From: Bryobacterales bacterium
GTDB taxonomy: Bacteria; Acidobacteriota; Terriglobia; Bryobacterales; Bryobacteraceae
Direction: 5' to 3'
Assembly: GCA_025463005.1 (NCBI GenBank)
Contig: JAOAPR010000027.1
Location: 1 to 64,000 of the forward strand
Length of the DNA: 64,000 nucleotides
Position numbers and translations under genes: made by a program. Positions 1-7,189 of the stretch are shown here, piece after piece. Every line of letters begins with the position of its first letter. The first letter of the stretch is position 1. The notes beneath the pieces were generated by a model. It was not told the origin of the DNA. It ran no database searches and worked only from the letters and a program-made list of their open reading frames with translations.

Positions 1-102
1 CAGACCCCGGGTGATCCGCGGCACACGGGTTAAGCCGCTACCGTTGCTTCCTTCCGGACCTGGCGGGGTTTGCAGCCGCCCGTTGCACGAAGCCCGGAGC
101 CT
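1..102 (-). ncRNA. ffs: Signal recognition particle RNA (small bacterial 4.5S type)
   Basis: On the minus strand the core GGTCCGGAAGGAAGCA is the near-invariant apical domain IV of SRP RNA, where Ffh binds. It is flanked by a pairing segment (CCGCC/AGCGG), and the two ends (GGCTCCGGG and CCCGGGGTC) pair to close a rod of about 100 nt, so this is the short form without an Alu domain. The 3' end lies at or just beyond the window edge, so the exact terminus is uncertain. The RNA directs nascent membrane proteins to the translocon. Confidence 0.9.
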
Positions 103-181
103 GACAACTTCCTATGCTACCAGCTTCGTTGAAACCCATCTCCCGATCCCGTGCTCTAATGGCATCTTGGAGGAGTGAGTC

Positions 182-1201
182 ATGACAGCTACATCCGGCC
201 CCGCCGTAAGGCCCGACCGCATCATGGAAATGATCTGGGGCTACGCCGCGCCGATCATCCTGGCCACCGCCGTTCACAATAAAGTTTTCGATCTGCTCGA
301 CGCCGGACCCAAGACCGTAGAGGAACTGGCAACAGCGTCCGGCAACTCAACCCGAGGATTGCGCAGCATCCTTAACGCTCTAGTCGGATTCCAATTTCTC
401 ACCAAGAGCTCCGACGGCCGCTATGCCCTGACCCCCGAAAGCTCTGCGTTCCTGGTGAGCTCCAAGCCCGGCTATCTCGGAAAATTTGTGGAGTTCAGCG
501 GCCTGAAGATGATTCAAACCTGGCTGCCTCTGCCGGAGGTCGTGCGGACCGGAAAACCCGATGCGGCGGTCAACCAGCAGCGGACCGGCGATAGCTTTTT
601 TCAGGAGCTGGTCGAGCCCATCTTCGCCATGAGTTATCCGGCCACGCAGGCCGCGGGGCAGGCGCTCGGCTTGGCCAATGCCAAGAGTCCGATCAAACAG
701 CTCGATATCGGCACCGGGTCGGGCGTATGGGGCATCGGTCTGGCCCAGCAATCGCCGCAGGTCACTGTGACCGCCCAGGACTGGCCCGGCGTTCTGGACG
801 TGACCCGGCGCATGGCCGAGCGTTTCGGACTCACCGACCGCTTCAAATTCTTGGCTGGTGATTTCCACGAAGTTGATTTCGGAACCGGCTACAACCTGGT
901 GACGATAGGACACATCCTCCACAGCGAAGGCGTCGATCGCAGCCGGCAACTCCTCAAAAAGGCGGCCGCCGCCCTGGCTCCCAAAGGCACCATTGTTATC
1001 AGCGAGTTTCTGGTCAACCAGGAACGTACGGGTCCCCCCATGGGCCTGATTTTCGCCGTGAACATGCTGGCCCACACCGAGAACGGCGATACGTTCTCGT
1101 TCGAGGAAATCAGCGGTTGGCTCCAGGAAGCCGGCCTCGTAAACGCCCGTAAGATCGAACCCGGCGGGCCTGTCGGTCTGGTGCTAGCAGACAAAGCGTA
1201 A
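182..1201 (+). CDS. Class I SAM-dependent methyltransferase, O-methyltransferase-like
   Basis: The 339-aa protein has an N-terminal winged-helix/dimerisation part (about residues 15-100) of the kind found in acetylserotonin or hydroxyneurosporene O-methyltransferases. A Rossmann methyltransferase domain follows, with glycine-rich motif I LDIGTGSGVWGIGLA near residue 175 and a downstream acidic loop. The substrate cannot be read from the sequence; small-molecule O-methylation is the family expectation. A strong GGAGG six or seven bases before the ATG fixes the start. It is divergent from the SRP RNA gene and precedes the ribosomal protein genes without obvious functional connection. Confidence 0.85.
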   Translation: MTATSGPAVRPDRIMEMIWGYAAPIILATAVHNKVFDLLDAGPKTVEELATASGNSTRGLRSILNALVGFQFLTKSSDGRYALTPESSAFLVSSKPGYLGKFVEFSGLKMIQTWLPLPEVVRTGKPDAAVNQQRTGDSFFQELVEPIFAMSYPATQAAGQALGLANAKSPIKQLDIGTGSGVWGIGLAQQSPQVTVTAQDWPGVLDVTRRMAERFGLTDRFKFLAGDFHEVDFGTGYNLVTIGHILHSEGVDRSRQLLKKAAAALAPKGTIVISEFLVNQERTGPPMGLIFAVNMLAHTENGDTFSFEEISGWLQEAGLVNARKIEPGGPVGLVLADKA

Positions 1202-1293
1202 CTGGCGGATAAGCCCCGGACTGTAGTAACCTAAAGTTTCCAGCCCATCTCGGGGCGCACCAGCATCTTATTGAGAGACTTACGAGGATCCGT

Positions 1294-1602
1294 ATGTACG
1301 CAGTGATTGAAACCGGCGGCAAACAATATCGCGTCGCACCAGGCGAGTCGATTGAAGTCGAGACCCTGACGGGCGACATCGGCGCGGAAGTAGAATTCGA
1401 TCGCGTTCTGGCTGTCATGGACGGAGACGCGGTAACGGCCGGCTCGGCCGTCGGCGGCGCGCGCGTGAAGGGCACCATCACCGGTCACGGTCGCGGCGAT
1501 AAGACCCTGGTTTTCAAGTTCAAGCGCAAGAAGCAGTACAAGCGCACCATCGGGCATCGCCAGAATTTCACCCGCGTGCAGGTGAATGAGATTCTGGCGT
1601 AA
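1294..1602 (+). CDS. rplU: 50S ribosomal protein L21
   Basis: The 102-aa product begins MYAVIETGGKQYRV, the diagnostic N-terminus of bL21, and has the usual family length. The basic C-terminal stretch (FKRKKQYKRTIGHRQ) contacts 23S rRNA domain I. It is followed 24 bp later by rpmA and then obgE, the conserved rplU-rpmA-obgE order, so the three are probably co-transcribed. The 92-bp gap upstream has no clear structure that I could identify. Confidence 0.98.
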   Translation: MYAVIETGGKQYRVAPGESIEVETLTGDIGAEVEFDRVLAVMDGDAVTAGSAVGGARVKGTITGHGRGDKTLVFKFKRKKQYKRTIGHRQNFTRVQVNEILA

Positions 1603-1626
1603 GAAAAAGACTAGCGGAGCATTTGC

Positions 1627-1884
1627 ATGGCGCATAAAAAAGGTTTAGGCAGTTCCAAAAACGGGCGCGATTCGAACGCGCAGCGGTTGGGCATCAAGGC
1701 ATTCGGCGGCCAGCTCGTTTCCGGCGGCACGATCATCGTCCGGCAGCGCGGCACCCGCATCAAGCCGGGCGTCAACGTCGGCCTCGGCAAGGACGACACA
1801 CTGTTTGCCAAGATCCCGGGCATCATCGAATTCCGCGACCGCGGCCGGGCGGGCAAGTTCGTCAGTATCAAAGCCGCCGAGTAA
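1627..1884 (+). CDS. rpmA: 50S ribosomal protein L27
   Basis: The 85-aa protein starts [16 protein letters not shown], the typical bL27 N-terminal tail that reaches toward the peptidyl-transferase centre. There is no N-terminal extension of the Firmicutes type that needs proteolytic trimming, so the mature end is encoded directly. The start codon is preceded by AGCGGAGCA. It lies between rplU and obgE in the standard ribosomal/Obg operon. Confidence 0.98.
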   Translation: MAHKKGLGSSKNGRDSNAQRLGIKAFGGQLVSGGTIIVRQRGTRIKPGVNVGLGKDDTLFAKIPGIIEFRDRGRAGKFVSIKAAE

Positions 1885-1935
1885 GCCGGACGGTCCCCAA
1901 ATCCAATTCCGAGCCGCGACAGTAATGGAGCGGAC

Positions 1936-2973
1936 GTGTTTATCGACGAAGTAATCATCCAAGTCAAGGCCGGCGACGGCGGTAACGGCTGTCTTGCGTT
2001 CCGGCGCGAGAAATTCGTTCCTCGCGGCGGTCCCAGCGGCGGCGACGGAGGCCGCGGCGGCGACGTTGTCCTGGTCGCCAGCCAGCACTACAACACGCTT
2101 CTTCATTTCCGCTTCAATCCAGAACATAAGGCCGAGCGCGGTCGTCATGGCGAAGGCAGCAACCGCAAGGGCCGCGAAGGCAGTTCGATCGAAGTTGCCA
2201 CCCCGGTCGGAACCGTCGTATACGACTACGAAACTGGCCAGGTGCTGCACGATTTCACCGAGCCCGGCGATCGCTTTGTGGTCGCCCGCGGCGGCCGCGG
2301 CGGCAAGGGCAATGCGCGCTTCGCCACCTCGACGCATCAGGCGCCTACCGAGCATGAGGACGGCAGTCCCGGCGAAGAACATAAACTCCGCCTTGAGCTG
2401 AAATTGCTGGCGGATGTCGGCCTGGTTGGTTTTCCCAACGCCGGCAAATCGACGCTAATCTCGCGGATCTCGGCCGCACGACCCAAGATCGCCGATTACC
2501 CGTTCACTACTCTCGAGCCGCATCTGGGCGTAGTTACCACCGACGCCGGCGATCACCGGACGTTCGTCGTCGCCGACATTCCCGGATTGATCGAGGGCGC
2601 GCACACCGGCCACGGCCTTGGGATCCAGTTCCTGCGCCACGTCGAGCGTACGCGCCTGCTGGCTCACCTGGTGGATGTTTCCGAAGCCACCGGCCGCGAT
2701 CCCGTGCACGATTTTGAAGTGGTGATGACCGAGCTTGCCAGCTTCTCTGACGAACTGGCCCACAAGCCGATGATCGTCATCGCTACGAAGCTCGATGCCG
2801 CTCAGGATTCGGAGCGCGTCGCGTCTCTTGAGTCTTTGGCCCGCGAGCGCGGTCTTCCGTTCTTCAAGATTTCAAGCGTCACCGGCGAAGGCCTCCCCGC
2901 GCTCAAGCGCGCCATGGCGGATGCCGTGCTCACGCCGGCGCCGGTCGTCAGCGAACCTGCCGTCACTGAATAG
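1936..2973 (+). CDS. obgE: Obg-family ribosome-assembly GTPase
   Basis: The 345-aa protein has the glycine-rich Obg fold at residues 1-158 ([19 protein letters not shown], many GGRGG/GGKGN turns), followed by a GTPase domain with P-loop GFPNAGKST near 166, switch-[11 protein letters not shown], and a TKLD specificity motif. There is no long acidic C-terminal extension. The start is GTG. Obg acts in late 50S assembly and stringent/growth control, consistent with its position downstream of rplU and rpmA. Confidence 0.97.
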   Translation: MFIDEVIIQVKAGDGGNGCLAFRREKFVPRGGPSGGDGGRGGDVVLVASQHYNTLLHFRFNPEHKAERGRHGEGSNRKGREGSSIEVATPVGTVVYDYETGQVLHDFTEPGDRFVVARGGRGGKGNARFATSTHQAPTEHEDGSPGEEHKLRLELKLLADVGLVGFPNAGKSTLISRISAARPKIADYPFTTLEPHLGVVTTDAGDHRTFVVADIPGLIEGAHTGHGLGIQFLRHVERTRLLAHLVDVSEATGRDPVHDFEVVMTELASFSDELAHKPMIVIATKLDAAQDSERVASLESLARERGLPFFKISSVTGEGLPALKRAMADAVLTPAPVVSEPAVTE

Positions 2974-3000
2974 CGTCGGGCGTGTGATATCGTTTCGAGG

Positions 3001-3405
3001 ATGAGCTTCGTCAACACCATTTCCTCGTACGAGCCGTACCTTCGTTCCCTGCTCCGGATCGTCGTGGGGTTCACTTTTTCGCTGCACGGCTATCAGAAAT
3101 TCTTCGGGTGGTTCGGCGGGCTCGGCGGCCACCGTCCGCCTCTCGATTCGCTGATGGGTGTGGCGGGCGTCATCGAAACCATTGGCGGAACGCTCATCAT
3201 CCTGGGCTTGTTCACCCGGCTCACCGCGTTCATCCTGTGCGGCCAGATGGCCATAGCGTATTTCAGGGTGCACCTTCCCATGAGCTTCTTTCCTCTGATC
3301 AACGGCGGCGAAATCACGGTTCTCTACTGCTTTACCTATCTGTGGATGTGCTCCGCCGGTGCTGGTCCCTGGAGTCTGGACCGCGCGTTCGGCCGGAAGC
3401 ACTGA
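3001..3405 (+). CDS. DoxX-family membrane protein
   Basis: This 134-aa protein has about four hydrophobic segments and the DoxX-family signature around LRIVVGFTFSLHGYQKF, followed by GGHRPP and GVAGVIETIGG. DoxX proteins are small integral membrane proteins linked to quinone-dependent or redox functions; the exact role here is unknown. It starts 27 bp after obgE stops, so it could be read through from that operon. Confidence 0.85.
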   Translation: MSFVNTISSYEPYLRSLLRIVVGFTFSLHGYQKFFGWFGGLGGHRPPLDSLMGVAGVIETIGGTLIILGLFTRLTAFILCGQMAIAYFRVHLPMSFFPLINGGEITVLYCFTYLWMCSAGAGPWSLDRAFGRKH

Positions 3406-3652
3406 ACCGCTCGATGACTCTCGCGGCTCGGAAGCGTCATCCGACGGTTATTTGCTGGCCTACAAACGTCAGTATGTGGTGGTGGATCGATACTTTATCG
3501 AGTCGCTGGGCCTCGATCCGTTAGATCCGGATTGGGAGGATTTGGGATTTGACTGGGTCCGCCCGAAACACGTCGCCGCTCGCTCGCGCCTCTACGCGAA
3601 GCTGGTGGCGTGTCAGCCGCGCGAAGCAGCCTGGACGACACGCGATGTTTGA
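3359..3652 (+). CDS. Possible small hypothetical protein (weak)
   Basis: A 97-aa open frame overlaps the last 47 bp of the DoxX gene in another frame. Its C-terminal two-thirds (for example DGYLLAYKRQYVVVDRYFIE) has protein-like composition and high third-position GC. No ribosome-binding site or signature domain was recognised, and the apparent start lies inside the upstream gene. It could be a gene remnant or chance. It is the only candidate in the 350-bp gap between the DoxX gene and the next DUF6152 gene. Confidence 0.25.
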   Translation: MLVPGVWTARSAGSTEPLDDSRGSEASSDGYLLAYKRQYVVVDRYFIESLGLDPLDPDWEDLGFDWVRPKHVAARSRLYAKLVACQPREAAWTTRDV

Positions 3653-3754
3653 CATCTCCCGCGGCCAAGGTCTATCATCCTTGGCGGAACTGTAACCAAA
3701 CGCGGGCGTTCGATAGTCTTCTTTATGTTAGATTTGAATGCGGGAGGTGTCCTG

Positions 3755-4171
3755 ATGAAGATGAAAATTTCCGCGCTGGCCCTGGTTGCGCTGCTTCTCG
3801 CGGCGGTGCCGATCCTGGCGCATCACTCGTTCTCGGCGGAATACGACCAGTCCAAGCCTCTGACGCTGAAGGGTAAGTTCACCAAACTGGATTGGGTTAA
3901 CCCCCACTCCTGGGTACACTTTGACGTGGTTGGTCCCGACGGGAAGGTGACCAACTGGGCCGCGGAAACACCTCCACCCAACGGCCTGTATCGGAACGGC
4001 TGGCGCAAGGACATGTTCAAGGAAGGCGAGGAGATCGAGGTCACTGGTGTGGCCGCGAAGGACGGCACTCCCCACATGTGGTCGAATGGCGTAACCATCG
4101 TTTCCACCGGGGTGAAGTTCACCATGGGCTCCCGTCCGCCGAATGAAGGCCCCGACAGCAAGGGTAAGTAG
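3755..4171 (+). CDS. DUF6152-family exported protein
   Basis: The ATG at 3755 is preferred over the track's start at 3725 because GGGAGG lies just upstream and the signal peptide (MKMKISALALVALLLAAVPILA) then begins normally. Predicted cleavage leaves a mature protein starting HHSFSAEYD, followed by a small beta-rich domain with the conserved WVNPHSWVHFDV. The family is abundant in Acidobacteriota and has no established function. The terminal His plus the NPH motif could form a metal site (see findings). It heads a run of same-strand exported proteins. Mature size is about 116 aa. Confidence 0.85.
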   Translation: MKMKISALALVALLLAAVPILAHHSFSAEYDQSKPLTLKGKFTKLDWVNPHSWVHFDVVGPDGKVTNWAAETPPPNGLYRNGWRKDMFKEGEEIEVTGVAAKDGTPHMWSNGVTIVSTGVKFTMGSRPPNEGPDSKGK

Positions 4172-4197
4172 TTAGATCTATTGAAGATACGGGTGCA

Positions 4198-4220
4198 CGC
4201 GCCTCATTCGATGAGGCGCG
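4198..4220 (+). terminator. Intergenic hairpin after the DUF6152 gene
   Basis: CGCGCCTCAT-TCG-ATGAGGCGCG is a perfect 10-bp stem with a three-base loop, 26 bp after the DUF6152 stop. The following bases (TTGTGCTGTT) are only weakly T-rich, so it may act as a processing or mRNA-stability hairpin or an inefficient terminator rather than a strong one. Confidence 0.5.
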
Positions 4221-4268
4221 TTGTGCTGTTCGGCCGCGCGCACGCGCTTAGGAGTGCAACGTTTCAAT

Positions 4269-5120
4269 ATGAAAACTTCTTTCGCAGGTGTTCCGTATGC
4301 CAGCCTGGCGATAGCTGCGGGAATTGCCTCGGCGGCTCTTTGGTTCGCACCGATCCCCGCGGCTGGTCAGGCTCCCGCCGGTAAAGGCGGAGGCAAGGGC
4401 GTTGCCAAGGAAAGCTCCAAGGGAGGCTATACGGCCCCTCGCGCCGGAGACGGCAAGGCCGATATCCAAGGAATTTGGGAAGCGTGGAACACCGCCGCTT
4501 ATAACCTCGAAGCGCACAACGCGGCCACGCACATTCGCGCCGGCAAGAGCTTCGTGGTGGATCCGCCAGATGGGATGATCCCGTATCTCCCCGCGGCCCG
4601 CCAGAAGCAGCAGCAGAATTTCGCCAAGCGGGAAGAGCTGGACAGCATGAATAAGTGCTATATGACCGGCGTTCCGCGCTTTACCTACATCCACTTTCCC
4701 TTCCAGGTCTTCCAGACCCCCAAATACATCCAGTTCATTTCCGAGTTCGCCCACATGGTCCGCACCATTTACATGGAAAAGCAGACTCACTTCGGCGACC
4801 TCGAGTTCTGGAACGGCGATTCACGCGGCCATTGGGATGGCGACACCCTGGTGGTGGATGTCGCCGACTTCAACAACGAAACCTGGTTCGACGCTTCCGG
4901 CAATCATCACAGCACTGCGCTGAAGGTGGTGGAGCGCTATACCCGCACCGGCCCCGATGTCATGCAATACGAGGCCACCATGACCGATCCGCAGACGTTT
5001 TCCCGACCCTGGACCATCCGCATGGATCTGCATCGGAACACGGATCAGTATCCAACCCTGCTCGAATACGAGTGCCATTCCTACTCTGAGGACGACGCCA
5101 TCCGGCTGGGCAGCCGCTGA
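4269..5120 (+). CDS. Exported protein of the 'EGDTLVVD' paralogue family (copy 1)
   Basis: I start this at 4269 (MKTSFAGVPYAS) rather than 4221, since GGAGTGC precedes it and a signal peptide ending near PIPAAGQ follows. The mature protein (about 250 aa) opens with a Lys/Gly-rich linker, then carries family landmarks: GKADIQGIWEAW, VVDPPDGMIPY, CYMTGVPR, a GHWDGDTLVVDVADFN block followed by ETWFD, VVERYTR, and SRPWTIR. The same landmarks recur in the next two genes, so this is a tandem paralogue array. The family is common in Acidobacteriota but has no assigned function. A periplasmic or outer-surface location is likely. Confidence 0.8.
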   Translation: MKTSFAGVPYASLAIAAGIASAALWFAPIPAAGQAPAGKGGGKGVAKESSKGGYTAPRAGDGKADIQGIWEAWNTAAYNLEAHNAATHIRAGKSFVVDPPDGMIPYLPAARQKQQQNFAKREELDSMNKCYMTGVPRFTYIHFPFQVFQTPKYIQFISEFAHMVRTIYMEKQTHFGDLEFWNGDSRGHWDGDTLVVDVADFNNETWFDASGNHHSTALKVVERYTRTGPDVMQYEATMTDPQTFSRPWTIRMDLHRNTDQYPTLLEYECHSYSEDDAIRLGSR

Positions 5121-5137
5121 GTCGAAGGAGACTCCAA

Positions 5138-6280
5138 ATGAAGAACAACAACGGATTCGGCAGTTCAGTAACGAGTTCGGTGATGGCGTTGGTCGCCGCC
5201 GGGGCACTGGCTGCGGTCTTCGTGATCGCGCCGGTCTCCATCACTGGTCAGGATGCCCCGGACGCTCCGGCCAAGGGCGGTAAAGGCGGATTCGGCGGGA
5301 AAGGCGGCGGAAAGCAAACTGTCCCGGCGGGCCCGGTTCCTCGCACGGCAGAGGGCAAGCCGGATATGTCGGGTTTCTGGGGCGGCGTGAACCCAGGCGG
5401 CAACGTCAGTATCGAGCCCCAGGCTAAGGGCGGAGGCAGAGGCGCTGGCAAGGGCGCTCCGGGCGGTGGTCCCGGCGGACCTCCTGGAGGCGGACCAGGC
5501 GGACCCCCTGGAGGCGGACCTGGCGGCCCTGGTGGTCCGGGTGGACCAACCGTTGCGGGAGGCCCCGGTGGTCCGGGCGGCGCGCCTGGTGGCCCTCCTC
5601 CTGGAGGCGGACCCGGGGGAGGTCCTGGTGGCCCGGGCGGCGGAGGTCGCGGCGCGAATAACGCGATCATCGATCCCCCGGATGGCAAAGTTCCCTACAA
5701 TGCGGCAGCTCGCAAAAAATCCGACGACCTGATTGCCAACGGCATGTTCCATGAGCCCGAGCTGCATTGCTTTATGTCGGGCGTTCCCCACAACATGTGG
5801 GTCCAGTTCGGCCAGCAAACCCTCCAGACCAAGGATTACGTCGTGTTTAACTGGGAGTTCATGCACAGCCGCCGGATCATCCCGCTCGACAATCGGCCGC
5901 ACCAGATCACTTCGCCGGCAGTGAAATTGTTCCAGGGCGAATCGGTCGGCCACTGGGAAGGCGACACGCTGGTTGTCGATACCACCAACCAGAACGATAA
6001 GACTTGGTTCGATACGTCGGGGCACTACAAGCCCGAAGATGTTCACGTGGTAGAGCGCTTCACCATGACCGATTCGAATACCATCGAGTACGAAGCCGAG
6101 GTCACTTCCGCCGAGTTCACGCAGCCCATGAAGATCAAGGGCCGCCAGACGCGCGCCAACGCCAACCAGCCGGATTACGAGCAGATGGAATTCGCCTGCA
6201 TCGAAGGCAATGCCGATCTGCAGCACTACACCGAAGACAAGGGTGGAAAAGCCAAGAACGTCGGCCCGCGGACGCAGTAG
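5138..6280 (+). CDS. Exported paralogue with long Gly/Pro-rich insert (copy 2)
   Basis: The 380-aa protein has a signal peptide, a KGGKGGFGGKGGGK linker and the same landmarks as the gene 17 bp upstream (GKPDMSGFWGG, DPPDGKVPYNAAARKK, CFMSGVPH, GHWEGDTLVVDTTNQND followed by KTWFD, VVERFT). Between the 'SGFW' and 'DPPDG' landmarks, residues about 95-175 are almost entirely Gly and Pro (repeats such as GGPGGPPGGG), replacing the short spacer of its relatives. AAGGAG lies before the ATG. The insert is probably disordered or collagen-like and may have expanded by slippage. Function unknown. Confidence 0.8.
   Translation: MKNNNGFGSSVTSSVMALVAAGALAAVFVIAPVSITGQDAPDAPAKGGKGGFGGKGGGKQTVPAGPVPRTAEGKPDMSGFWGGVNPGGNVSIEPQAKGGGRGAGKGAPGGGPGGPPGGGPGGPPGGGPGGPGGPGGPTVAGGPGGPGGAPGGPPPGGGPGGGPGGPGGGGRGANNAIIDPPDGKVPYNAAARKKSDDLIANGMFHEPELHCFMSGVPHNMWVQFGQQTLQTKDYVVFNWEFMHSRRIIPLDNRPHQITSPAVKLFQGESVGHWEGDTLVVDTTNQNDKTWFDTSGHYKPEDVHVVERFTMTDSNTIEYEAEVTSAEFTQPMKIKGRQTRANANQPDYEQMEFACIEGNADLQHYTEDKGGKAKNVGPRTQ
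5450..5660 (+). repeat. Low-complexity Gly/Pro-coding GC-rich repeat
   Basis: The DNA consists of imperfect repeats of GGAGGCGGACC(A/T)GGCGG-type units, encoding the Gly/Pro insert of the second secreted paralogue. It causes long spurious open frames on both strands. Such tracts are prone to replication slippage and to assembly error, so the length may vary between strains. Confidence 0.8.
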
Positions 6281-6309
6281 ACGAAGAATTCAGGAGTGGC
6301 CCGCAAAGG

Positions 6310-6355
6310 GTGCCGCGGCAACCTGATTTCAGCTAAGTTGATGCTGCCGCGGCAC
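6310..6355 (+). terminator. Long-stem hairpin between secreted paralogues 2 and 3
   Basis: GTGCCGCGGCA and TGCCGCGGCAC form an 11-bp inverted repeat around a 24-base loop, followed by TCCGTTTTG. Each arm contains the self-complementary TGCCGCGGCA, so alternative pairings are possible. It sits 30 bp after the stop of the second paralogue and may reduce read-through into the third. Confidence 0.5.
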
Positions 6356-6397
6356 TCCGTTTTGCAGGGTGTTATTTATGAGGAGACAGGAGTCAGA

Positions 6398-7189
6398 ATG
6401 AAACCCTGGCTGTGCATCTTCGCAGCGGCAGCTTTGGCCGCGGGCCAAACTTCCTACAAAGCGCCCAGAACCTCTGAGGGCAAGCCCGATCTCTCGGGGA
6501 TTTGGTTCACCCAAGCCGGTGCGGCGGCCTGGGACATCGAGGAACACCCCACTGCTCCCAACATCGTCGGAGGACCGAGCATCATCATCGATCCTCCCGA
6601 CAAAAAGATTCCGTACCAGGCTTGGGCTCCGGCCAAGCGCAAAGACCTGATCGACAACCACGCTTTCGACGATCCGCAGGCGCACTGCTATCCATCGGGC
6701 GTACCGCGCGTGGCGTACGCGCCTTTCGGATTTGAAATTACCCAGAGCCCTGGACTGGTGGTGATCATGCCCGAGAACTTCCACATGTACCGCATCATCC
6801 CGACCAACGATACCAGCCCGCGGCTGCCGTCCACGATGAAATTGTTCAACGGCGAATCGCGCGGCCGCTGGGAAGGCGACACGCTGGTGGTGGATGTCAC
6901 GAATCAGAACGGCCGGACCTGGCTCGACATGGCCGCGAACTTCACCACCGATGCCTTGCACGTAGTGGAACGCTATACGCGCATCGCCGACGGCACCCTG
7001 CATTACGAAGCGACGCTCGACGATCCAGCGTTGTACACGCGGCCCTGGACTATGGCGTTCAACATCCGGCGCGAAACCCGGCCGGGCTACGAGTTGCTGG
7101 AATTCGCATGCTGGGAAGGTGAGCGCGACCTGGCCCATTACACCCAAGAGGACGGCGGACCCAAGAAGGACTCCGGAGGTAAAAAATGA
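6398..7189 (+). CDS. Exported 'EGDTLVVD' paralogue (copy 3)
   Basis: The ATG at 6398 is chosen over 6296 because AGGAGACAGGAG stands before it and a clean signal peptide follows (MKPWLCIFAAAALAAGQ). The 263-aa product contains GKPDLSGIWFTQAG, IIDPPDKKIPYQAWA, CYPSGVPRVAY, the GRWEGDTLVVDVTNQN block followed by RTWLD, VVERYTR, and TRPWTM. It lacks the Lys/Gly linker and Gly/Pro insert of its neighbours. Its stop overlaps the carboxylesterase start (ATGA), indicating translational coupling, so the two products probably work in the same exported process. Confidence 0.82.
   Translation: MKPWLCIFAAAALAAGQTSYKAPRTSEGKPDLSGIWFTQAGAAAWDIEEHPTAPNIVGGPSIIIDPPDKKIPYQAWAPAKRKDLIDNHAFDDPQAHCYPSGVPRVAYAPFGFEITQSPGLVVIMPENFHMYRIIPTNDTSPRLPSTMKLFNGESRGRWEGDTLVVDVTNQNGRTWLDMAANFTTDALHVVERYTRIADGTLHYEATLDDPALYTRPWTMAFNIRRETRPGYELLEFACWEGERDLAHYTQEDGGPKKDSGGKK

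Noticed and set aside
5165-6226. 353-aa minus-strand frame and other frames over the Gly/Pro tract
   Set aside because: Low-complexity GC-rich DNA keeps all frames open; only the plus frame carries the conserved family landmarks.
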